The notes under the pieces are model-generated. The model was not told the DNA's origin, ran no database searches, and was given only the letters and a program-made list of their open reading frames with translations. Both the position numbers and the translations under genes were made by a program. From the NCBI GenBank assembly GCA_003987725.1, contig RXJH01000003.1, forward strand, positions 186,001 to 250,000: DNA of 64,000 bases. Direction: 5' to 3'. Of the stretch, positions 25,934 through 32,596 are shown piece by piece; the first letter of the stretch is position 1, and each line of letters opens with the position of its first letter. Source of the stretch: Hyphomicrobium sp. (GTDB taxonomy: Bacteria > Pseudomonadota > Alphaproteobacteria > Rhizobiales > Hyphomicrobiaceae).

Positions 25934-26251
25934 TCAAATTCTCCATAACCGGCACCACCAGTCCGGCTCGACGGGAACTGAAAGCTCCGGCAGGTCGCAC
26001 CATTTGCGATGGACGAGATAGTACATGCACTCGAGGCACCGCTGCTGGTCAGGTCCATAAGGACGGTTCACGAAGCCGCTGATCACGAGCTTCGATTTGA
26101 GATCTTCGGGCTCGAGATGGCGGAGTTCGGTGAGGATCGCACCAAACTCTTTCTCGGTTTCCGGAAACGGCTCCGTCTGTGTTTTGAGGCCCGCCGCCAT
26201 CATGTCGGAGATGGTTTTCAGCACAGCCTCGTCTTTTCCGTTCGCGCTCAT
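25934..26251 (-). CDS. HiPIP-like four-Cys protein, copy 2
   Basis: A 105-residue soluble protein with the same architecture as its neighbour: helical N-terminal half (ETEKEFGAILTELRHLEPED), then SKLVISGF and a Cys-rich C terminus with C72, C75, C85 and C100 (CLECMYYLVHRKWCDLPEL, PVEPDWWCRLWRI). The last 34 residues are nearly identical to copy 1, while the N-terminal halves diverge, so the Cys module is under strong constraint. I chose the ATG at 26251 because AAGGTGGAAG precedes it. It is the first gene after the large subunit (94-base gap). Confidence 0.7.
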   Translation of the reverse strand: MSANGKDEAVLKTISDMMAAGLKTQTEPFPETEKEFGAILTELRHLEPEDLKSKLVISGFVNRPYGPDQQRCLECMYYLVHRKWCDLPELSVPVEPDWWCRLWRI

Positions 26252-26345
26252 TCTTCCACCTTGATGCCAGCCGCGCGCCGTTTCCGACGTGCCGGGCGAG
26301 CAGTTATTGTCTCGCACCGGCACCGCAGAATAACGCCAGGCCCTA

Positions 26346-27944
26346 TCAGGCTGTACGGAAGCGAGCGAGCTGCTCACCGGTTTTCGCATCATATGCATGC
26401 ACCGTGCAAACGAGACAGCTATCGTATGATCGACAAACATGCCCGACCTCGACCGGATCATGCGGATCGGTTATCGGCGTACCGATCAGCGCTTCTTCGA
26501 TCGGGCCGCGTATGCCGTCTCCTGTTCGCGGACCGACGTTCCACGTGGTCGGCGCGATGATTTGATAGTTCTTGATCTTGCCGCCCTGTACGTCGATCCA
26601 GTGACAGAGCGCCCCGCGTGCGGCTTCGGTTGCACCCCAGCCGCGGCCGTCCTTTTCGGTCGGCTTGATGTACCACTGATCCTTGAGTTTCAATTCGCGC
26701 AGAATGCGTTCGGCCTCGCGATAGAGCTTCACTGCCTCGTGCATGCGTGCGAAATGGCGAAGCAGGATGCTCGCACCGCCCATCTTCTGATACATATCGA
26801 GCACAAGCGGGTCGTAGTGCTGCCAGCTCTCGCCATGCTTGCCTCCGGCGACGAGCTGGCGCGACAGCGGGCCGGCTTCGAGACGGCCATCTTGAACATG
26901 CAAGACCGCCGAGGACCAGGAATACTTGCCGTTGTGATCGACGTCGTTCTTCTGGGCCGGCTTTGTGGTGCGGTCGAAGGGGTGAACCGGCTGCGGTTCG
27001 TCATACCAGGCGTGGCGCAGGTCTTCGCGCGTGAACTGCTGCTCCATCAACTTGTGCGTGCCGGTAGCGCCGTCGAACACGCCGCTCTTCATAATAAGGG
27101 CGGCGTTGCGGCCCTCGATCGTCGGCTTGTTGTAACGGTCTTCGTGCGGCAGGTATCCCCACGAAATATACTTGTGATGACCGCGCCCGTATTTGTCGAG
27201 GCCGATGTCCATCGACATGCGCCAGAACAGGCCGAGGTCGGAGTTTGCGTGGTCGGGACGTTCGTCGAGCCATGCCAGGAAATCGTCATAGGAGCGGATC
27301 TGCTCATAGCGTTCGAGCGAGCAGCCGAGCCAGACCGGTTCGAGCCAGTTGCGGCGGAAGTGCTCGAGGATCGACCATGCGCGCGTCACGTCGGTTAATG
27401 TCGGCGCGCACATGACGCCACCGGGAACCATGTAGCTCGAGTGGGGCCACTGGCCTCCGAGCAACGCGTAAATCTCGACAGGGCGGCCCGAGATGGTGAC
27501 GCCGATTTCGTAGTTCTTGCCGGTAAACGGCGCCCACCGTTTCACGGCTTCCTCGAAGAACGGCGACTTGGCGTAGTTCTTGTTCGTGTAGTCGATCATG
27601 AACAGGCCGTAGTGATGGCGCGGCTGGCTCTGGATCGTCTCCACGATTTGTCCAAGGTTACGCGCCAGGATGGCGTTCCGCGGCACCTCGGTCTTCCATG
27701 CCGTATCGAGGGCCCAGGCCGCGCACGAGAGATGCGATGCACCGCAGATGCCGCAAGCGCGCGGCGTAACGACGAGGCCCGCTTGCGGATCCTTGTCGCG
27801 TAGGATGACTTCAAATCCGCGGAAGAGCTCCGCGTTGGTCCAGGCGTTGACGACGACGCCGTCCTGAATATCGACGCGAACGTCGAGGTCGCCTTCGACA
27901 CGTCCGACTGGCGAAATATCCAGGGTTTGAATTGCTGCTGACAT
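26346..27944 (-). CDS. hhyL: Group 1h/5 [NiFe]-hydrogenase large subunit
   Basis: A 532-residue catalytic subunit that oxidises H2. Motif L1 is TPRACGICGASHL with nickel ligands C64 and C67; L2 is SYDSCLVCTVHAYD with C510 and C513. Cleavage after H516 would release a 16-residue tail (AYDAKTGEQLARFRTA) by the downstream protease. The opening SPVGRVEGDLDVRVDIQDG and the whole-length pattern resemble the actinobacterial-type, high-affinity group 1h enzymes able to use trace H2 in air. The start has GGGAG upstream. It follows the small subunit after 50 bases. Confidence 0.95.
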   Translation of the reverse strand: MSAAIQTLDISPVGRVEGDLDVRVDIQDGVVVNAWTNAELFRGFEVILRDKDPQAGLVVTPRACGICGASHLSCAAWALDTAWKTEVPRNAILARNLGQIVETIQSQPRHHYGLFMIDYTNKNYAKSPFFEEAVKRWAPFTGKNYEIGVTISGRPVEIYALLGGQWPHSSYMVPGGVMCAPTLTDVTRAWSILEHFRRNWLEPVWLGCSLERYEQIRSYDDFLAWLDERPDHANSDLGLFWRMSMDIGLDKYGRGHHKYISWGYLPHEDRYNKPTIEGRNAALIMKSGVFDGATGTHKLMEQQFTREDLRHAWYDEPQPVHPFDRTTKPAQKNDVDHNGKYSWSSAVLHVQDGRLEAGPLSRQLVAGGKHGESWQHYDPLVLDMYQKMGGASILLRHFARMHEAVKLYREAERILRELKLKDQWYIKPTEKDGRGWGATEAARGALCHWIDVQGGKIKNYQIIAPTTWNVGPRTGDGIRGPIEEALIGTPITDPHDPVEVGHVCRSYDSCLVCTVHAYDAKTGEQLARFRTA

Positions 27945-27994
27945 CGAAGATCTCGCTCCCTACTTCGATTCTGATTGATTGTTGTTCGTTTGGT

Positions 27995-28957
27995 TCAGAC
28001 GACGAAGATGTCTTCTTCGGCCCACTTGGGTGATGCGACCTTGGCCGCCGCCGTCAGTTTCACGTAGCCGGTCTTGTCGACGCCGAGCGGCATGTCTTTC
28101 GGCACGCCCATGACGGTTTGCGTCTTGAAGACCGTGCCCGGCGCAAGGTCGTAGAAGGGGAATTCGGGCTCGGTACAGCCCATGCACGGCATGCCGGCGC
28201 GCGTCTTGGAGGATTGGCGGTTCCAGAGAATGCGATTGCACGGCGAATGCGTCATCGGTCCGCGGCAACCGAGATCGTAGAACAGGCAGCCCTTGCGCTG
28301 ACCGAACTCCGTCGCCGAAACCTTGTAGGCGAAGTGCATGTTGCGCGTGCAGCCGGTCTGCGTGAAGCTTTGGAAGAACGTCTTCGGCCGCTGGAATTCA
28401 TCGAGCGACAAATCTCCGCCGCGCCCGGTCGCAACGGCAACGACAATCTGGGTGATCCAGTCGGGATGTGCGGGACAGCCCGGAATGTTGATGACGGGCA
28501 GGCCGGCTTTCGATTTGTAGTCCTTGCCGAGGAAACCGCCGTGCCCGCGCTTCAGGAATTGGAGGCCGACGCTCTCGGAGGGGTTCGGCGCGGTGGCCGG
28601 GATGCCGCCCCAGGTGGCGCAGTCACCAACGGCAACCGTATAAGCCGCAACGTTTGCAAGTTCGCGCACCCAATCCATCATCGGGCGACCTGCGAAGCGG
28701 TTCCATTGGCCCGTTCCGTTCGGCGCCTTCACGACGGAGCCCTCGAAAACGAAGATATCGAGAGGCATCTGCCCGCTGACGAGCGCGCGCATCATCTTCT
28801 GAAGATTCTCGCCGAGCTCCATGCCGAGCGAAGGATGCCAGAGAACGTTGATGCCGAAATCTGTGACGAGATCGCATGCACTCGGTTCCTCGGCATTGAG
28901 GAACGACATTGTATTCCCAGAGCATGCGCCGCCCTGGAGCCACAGAAGATTGGCCAT
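27995..28957 (-). CDS. hhyS: Group 1h/5 [NiFe]-hydrogenase small subunit
   Basis: A 320-residue electron-transfer subunit. It begins MANLLWLQGGACSGNTMSFL with no twin-arginine signal, so the enzyme should be cytoplasmic. The usual CxGC of the proximal cluster is here C12-S-G-N, leaving C12, C113 and C161 as proximal Cys candidates; an Asp as fourth ligand is known from the related Ralstonia enzyme. C203, C224, C231 and C240, C258, C261 fit medial and distal clusters. The start at 28957 follows AGGGGAG; the frame extends further upstream. The sigma-54 promoter at 29010-29025 should drive it. Confidence 0.95.
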   Translation of the reverse strand: MANLLWLQGGACSGNTMSFLNAEEPSACDLVTDFGINVLWHPSLGMELGENLQKMMRALVSGQMPLDIFVFEGSVVKAPNGTGQWNRFAGRPMMDWVRELANVAAYTVAVGDCATWGGIPATAPNPSESVGLQFLKRGHGGFLGKDYKSKAGLPVINIPGCPAHPDWITQIVVAVATGRGGDLSLDEFQRPKTFFQSFTQTGCTRNMHFAYKVSATEFGQRKGCLFYDLGCRGPMTHSPCNRILWNRQSSKTRAGMPCMGCTEPEFPFYDLAPGTVFKTQTVMGVPKDMPLGVDKTGYVKLTAAAKVASPKWAEEDIFVV

Positions 28958-29009
28958 TCGTTTTCTCCCCTGATCCCGGCGATTACGTTCGCCTTGATAG
29001 TTAAGGGGA

Positions 29010-29025
29010 GCAAGAAGCAGGCCAG
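29010..29025 (-). promoter_or_regulatory. Sigma-54 promoter of the hydrogenase structural genes
   Basis: On the minus strand CTGGCCT-GCTTC-TTGC matches the sigma-54 consensus TGGCAC-N5-TTGC at 8 of 10 bases. It keeps the invariant GG (29023-29022) and GC (29011-29010) with exact spacing. Transcription would start near 28998, leaving a 41-base leader to the small-subunit ATG. An NtrC-family activator is encoded just upstream. Confidence 0.8.
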
Positions 29026-29139
29026 TTCGATAATTTTCTCGAATGCTTCGATATTTCAAAACGTTCCCGCGCTGCCGCAGAAAAAAAGCGGGCGTCGATA
29101 GCGTGAACAGCACTGCAAAGTATCTAAGCAGTAGAAAAC

Positions 29140-29150
29140 TTGCTTTACAA
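29140..29150. promoter_or_regulatory. Putative HupR/HoxA-type enhancer site
   Basis: TTG-CTTTA-CAA fits the TTG-N5-CAA palindrome bound by HupR in Rhodobacter. It is centred about 147 bases upstream of the predicted sigma-54 transcription start, close to the distance reported for the Rhodobacter hupSL enhancer. It overlaps the region just after the zinc-ribbon gene. Confidence 0.5.
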
Positions 29151-29163
29151 AAACGTGCGTGCG

Positions 29164-29412
29164 TCAGCCCCGCCGGCTACCGCACGTTGGGCACGCGACT
29201 TCGAGCAGATATCCGAACCAGATTTTCCGGCAGTAGCTGCACCAGTGGCCCGTGGTTTGTTCGATTGGGAGGCCGATCTCGCGCGCGAGCGCGCCGTACG
29301 CCACAGATTCGACGTCGACGTCGGCGGCGCGGCTCGGCTTGACGCGCGAATAGGGGAACGGAACGATTTCCGCGAGATCTTTCTCGTCGTCGTCAGACGG
29401 TCCGACCGTCAT
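29164..29412 (-). CDS. Small zinc-ribbon protein of the hydrogenase locus
   Basis: An 82-residue acidic protein ending in a treble-clef or rubredoxin-like pair: WCSYCRKIWFGYLL and ACPTCGSRRG (CxxC-x12-CxxC). The N-terminal half is acidic and unstructured-looking (SDDDEKDLAEIVPF). It may bind zinc or iron. The start overlaps the activator stop by ATGA, so it is co-translated with the regulator rather than with the structural genes, which have their own sigma-54 promoter. The family is not recognised; a regulatory accessory or chaperone role is possible. Confidence 0.7.
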   Translation of the reverse strand: MTVGPSDDDEKDLAEIVPFPYSRVKPSRAADVDVESVAYGALAREIGLPIEQTTGHWCSYCRKIWFGYLLEVACPTCGSRRG

Positions 29413-30863
29413 GATGCGTTTTCCTCATCGAGTCGATAGCGACGAATTTTGTTCGAAAGTCCGACCCGGGAAAGGCCGAGCTCTTCAGCCGCCTTGCTTT
29501 GGTTCCAACGATAGCGCTTGAGCGTCTGCTGGACGAGATGGCGTTCAAGACTTTCGACTTGATCTTTCAGCGTCTTGCCCTCGGGTACAAAGCCTCGATC
29601 CCGGTTCGAGGGTCCACGGCGCGGAGCGTCCTGAATGTTAGGCGAAAGATGTCGCGTCGTCAGGTATTCCCCGTCACCTGTCAATGCAACCAAGCGGCGG
29701 ATCTCGTTCTCCAATTCTCGAACATTTCCAGGGAAGTCGTAATGCGAGAGCTTTTCGAGCAGGTTAGCCGAGAGGCCGAGAATCTTGCGCCCCATGTTCT
29801 CGCTGTGCTTAGCGGCGAAGAACTCGGCAAGCGCTGAGATATCGGCGACACGGTCGCGTAAAGGCGGAACCTCGAATTCGATGCCTTTGAGGCGGTAATA
29901 GAGATCGCGGCGGAATTCGCGCGTCGCCACGAGTTGCGACAGCGGCCGGTTGGAGGCCGCAATGATGCGCACGTTCGAGTGAATGGTCCGATCCGAACCC
30001 AAAGGCTTCACTTCGCCCTCTTGCAGGAAGCGAAGGAGCGAAACTTGAAACGAAGCCGAGACCTCCGAGATTTCATCGAGAAACACCGTGCCGCCGTCAG
30101 CCGCGCGAAAAAGGCCGAGCCGATCGGAGATGGCACCGGTGAAGGCGCCACGCTTGTGCCCGAAGAGTTCCGACTGCAAGAGATCATCGTTCATGCCGCC
30201 GCAGTTCTGCATGAGGAGCGGACTCGACTTGCGCGACGAATTATAGTGGATCGCCCGCGCGAGAAGCTCCTTGCCCGTTCCCGTCTCACCTTGAATGAGG
30301 ATCGGCAGGTCCGTTTTCGCAGAGGTCTTCGCCATCTCGCAGATCGTCGCCATTTTCTCACTGGCGTAGACGAGTTTTTCGAACTGCTGGCCCTCGTGAA
30401 TCAGCCGCAAATCGTGTGGCGGATGATAGGCGATGCTCTCGTCGCTCATCTTGAACTCGCGCGAGATCAGGCGATGACGGCGCGCAAGTTCTCTGCTCTC
30501 AAGTCCACGTTTGACGATGAGAGCGATTTGTTCGACCTCAAGAGGCTTGCGGACATACTGATAAACCGATGCTTCCCTGAACGCTTTCGACTGCCGGTCG
30601 CCGCCTCTGGCGAGAACCAGGACCCGAACGATATCCGGATGAGAGATCCGCAAATTGGAGAGAAGCGCGCAGCCGTCGAAATCCTTGCTGCCCTCATCCG
30701 CAACAACGAGGTCGATGTGAACATCTCTCGTCAACTGGTGAGCTTCGATGTCCGTCGTCGCGACGAGCACGCGATATCCGCTGCGATCCGCCATCACTTC
30801 CGCGAGTTCGGTCCAGGTGCCCTCGTCGCGGGCGACGATCAAGATGGTGTAGTCTCGGTCCAT
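29409..30863 (-). CDS. Sigma-54-dependent response regulator of the HoxA/HupR (NtrC) type
   Basis: A 484-residue transcription activator. The receiver domain (1-120) keeps the Asp in DLVVADEG and Lys in YVRKPLE, but lacks the usual Thr/Ser (ARGGD) and the MP of the acceptor loop. The AAA+ domain has Walker A GETGTGKE, the sigma-54 contact GAFTGA, and Walker [11 protein letters not shown]; a Fis-type helix-turn-helix follows ([20 protein letters not shown]). HoxA/HupR activate uptake hydrogenase operons. Neither the kinase (HupT/HoxJ) nor an H2-sensing hydrogenase is in the window, so the input signal is unknown. A sigma-54 promoter is 0.4 kb downstream. Confidence 0.9.
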   Translation of the reverse strand: MDRDYTILIVARDEGTWTELAEVMADRSGYRVLVATTDIEAHQLTRDVHIDLVVADEGSKDFDGCALLSNLRISHPDIVRVLVLARGGDRQSKAFREASVYQYVRKPLEVEQIALIVKRGLESRELARRHRLISREFKMSDESIAYHPPHDLRLIHEGQQFEKLVYASEKMATICEMAKTSAKTDLPILIQGETGTGKELLARAIHYNSSRKSSPLLMQNCGGMNDDLLQSELFGHKRGAFTGAISDRLGLFRAADGGTVFLDEISEVSASFQVSLLRFLQEGEVKPLGSDRTIHSNVRIIAASNRPLSQLVATREFRRDLYYRLKGIEFEVPPLRDRVADISALAEFFAAKHSENMGRKILGLSANLLEKLSHYDFPGNVRELENEIRRLVALTGDGEYLTTRHLSPNIQDAPRRGPSNRDRGFVPEGKTLKDQVESLERHLVQQTLKRYRWNQSKAAEELGLSRVGLSNKIRRYRLDEENAS

Positions 30864-31876
30864 GAAACGAGATTTCCAAAATGCTAGCTAACTTAGCAAT
30901 AGCGCTCATGACGAAGGGAAGCAATCCGGCGACAGCAACGGCGCGTCCGGGGATCAAATGGGCATTCCGGCCAGCGAGCCTGCATACGGTATGTCGTCGT
31001 GCAGTCTCCAGCCGTTCGCCCTGCGCTTCGGCTCATCAGCACGAGTGATTGTTCCGGCGCCTTTTACGCTTCCCGTGAATCCGCAGCCATTGTTGGCGAC
31101 ACCTTTTGGGTCGCTGACCACGCAGCGCGAGTTCCGCTTCTGGGATCTTGCAACCACGTCGCAATGTTGAGAAAGCGGCCGCGCCTCGGCAAGTGCTGGA
31201 TGGGATAGGAGTTCGTGCACAAGTGCTCTTTGCCCTAATGCAGACTTCATGGATTTGTCTGCGCGGGGCCAGAAGCCGCTATATTCCGAGCCTGAGCGAG
31301 CGACGCACCCACTCGATACAGGTTTTTCGAATAGGGAAATCGCCCGCCGGTTCGATCTCGGTAGTTTCAGGGATTACCCCTTAAGGGATATCGCTAATTA
31401 TCTTTGGATCATAATCCAGGTAGCGGCTCCTCTTCTTGCGCGGAGGCAAATCGGCAATGCGAAGTGCAAAGCGCAACCTGTCTTCATTGAAAACCGCCTC
31501 ACGGGCTTTGGAGTCGATGGCGTCTCGACCGTCCGTATTCGACCGTCCGTATTCGGCCATTTGTATTAGCCATTCGACCAGCAATTTTCGCGCAATTCTG
31601 ATCTAAACTCACAAAATCATCGAGGTGGGCGATTGTTACAATTCCGTATCGATCCAGCCCAAATGGCAACACGTCAACTCGCGCGTACTACCTGAAAAGT
31701 CTTTGCTCGTTTGCGATCGTTGAATGCTTCCCAAGCGTTATCTGCACAAATGGCGAGTCTTGCCGATGATGCAGCGAAGCGGTTGGCGCGTCGCTCAGCG
31801 TGACGGGTTCTTCGCCGGCAAACGCCGCAATACTTGACCGAGTTTCGTGGGCACTTGTTCGGTTGGAATTGCGACC
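30864..31876. other. Intergenic region of about 1 kb with no convincing gene
   Basis: Open frames here (for example 30954-31250 minus and 31249-31569 plus) lack ribosome-binding sites, recognisable domains and coding-type composition. The stretch holds promoters for the divergent hydrogenase activator and response regulator, a 14-bp tandem duplication at 31526-31553 and a CCCTTAAGGG palindrome near 31378-31387. Base composition falls toward AT near 31570-31660, which suits a promoter. A decayed gene or small RNA cannot be excluded. Confidence 0.5.
31526..31553. repeat. 14-bp exact tandem duplication
   Basis: CGACCGTCCGTATT occurs twice in direct succession, and the following CGG begins a third copy. 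It lies in noncoding DNA about 320 bases before the response-regulator start. Probably a replication-slippage product, though paired regulator sites are conceivable. Confidence 0.7.
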
Positions 31877-32491
31877 ATGCATCTGTTGATCGTCGACGAT
31901 CATCCCATCGTCAGTTCTGGCGTCCGTCTGGTGTTGTGCGAAGATAACGACATCGTGGTGCGCGACGCGCGTTCAATCGCGGAGGCCAAAGCAGCTATCG
32001 AGCATCAGCCTCCGGATGTAATGCTGCTCGATAATGAGATGCACGATGGATCCGGACTCGATTTTTGCCGGGCAACACTCGCAAAAAATCCGACGATCGG
32101 GATTATCGTGTTTTCGGTGACGGAGTCGCCAACCGTGGCGCTCGACGCTTTGCAGCGAGGAGCAAAAGGTTTCATTAGTAAAACGAACGAAGTTACTGAT
32201 TTAAGACGTGCACTCCGCACGGTAGCCTCCGGTGAGGTCTGGCTATCGGAACCTTTCGCGCAAAGGATCGCATTTCTGAAAACGACGCGGCTTTCTCAAT
32301 TTCGGTTGAGCTCCCGGGAACAGCAGGTCGTTAGAAATCTCGCGAAAGGACGAAATTTCAAGCAAATCGCGAAGACGATGTGCATTTCGTATTGGACCGT
32401 CGTCAAGGATTGTCAAGGCTTGCGACAAAAGCTCGATGCGCGAAACTCGACTGAGCTTGTGAGGATAGCGTCCGAGCTCAACCTGATTTGA
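31877..32491 (+). CDS. LuxR/NarL-family two-component response regulator
   Basis: A 204-residue protein. The receiver domain has the acidic pair D7-D8, phospho-acceptor D52 (VMLLDNEMHDGSG), Ser/Thr in VFSVTES and Lys in GFISKTNE. The C-terminal LuxR-type helix-turn-helix spans about 145-200 (LSSREQQVVRNLAKGRNFKQ to ELVRIASELNL). No histidine kinase is adjacent, so it is an orphan regulator. It is convergent with the TonB receptor, and an inverted-repeat terminator separates them. I chose the ATG at 31877 because the receiver begins there; the frame opens 30 bases earlier. Confidence 0.92.
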   Translation: MHLLIVDDHPIVSSGVRLVLCEDNDIVVRDARSIAEAKAAIEHQPPDVMLLDNEMHDGSGLDFCRATLAKNPTIGIIVFSVTESPTVALDALQRGAKGFISKTNEVTDLRRALRTVASGEVWLSEPFAQRIAFLKTTRLSQFRLSSREQQVVRNLAKGRNFKQIAKTMCISYWTVVKDCQGLRQKLDARNSTELVRIASELNLI

Positions 32492-32545
32492 GCTGACCGC
32501 ATTTCTAGCTATTCAAAAGTCTGCAGCACTCTTTTTCTGAAAATC

Positions 32546-32572
32546 AAGCGGCGGATTCTCAATCCGCCGCTT
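32546..32572. terminator. Intrinsic hairpin between convergent genes
   Basis: AAGCGGCGGATT and AATCCGCCGCTT form a perfect 12-bp stem around a 3-base loop. It lies between the response-regulator stop (32491) and the TonB-receptor stop (32597). On the minus strand it is followed by GATTTTC, so it best serves the receptor, and it may stop both transcripts. Confidence 0.8.
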
Positions 32573-32596
32573 GCTGCAGAGTTCGGGAGGTAGTGT

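Noticed and set aside
26439-27398. Plus-strand frame of 319 codons opposite the hydrogenase large subunit
   Set aside because: The minus-strand protein has all large-subunit motifs; the plus-strand frame is a by-product of GC-rich codon use.
28118-29101. Long plus-strand open frame (327 codons) opposite the hydrogenase small subunit
   Set aside because: It is the antisense shadow of a well-supported gene; the product has no recognisable domain and no ribosome-binding site.
31249-31569. Possible 106-codon gene in the gap before the response regulator
   Set aside because: No ribosome-binding site, no recognisable domain, and it spans the 14-bp duplication.
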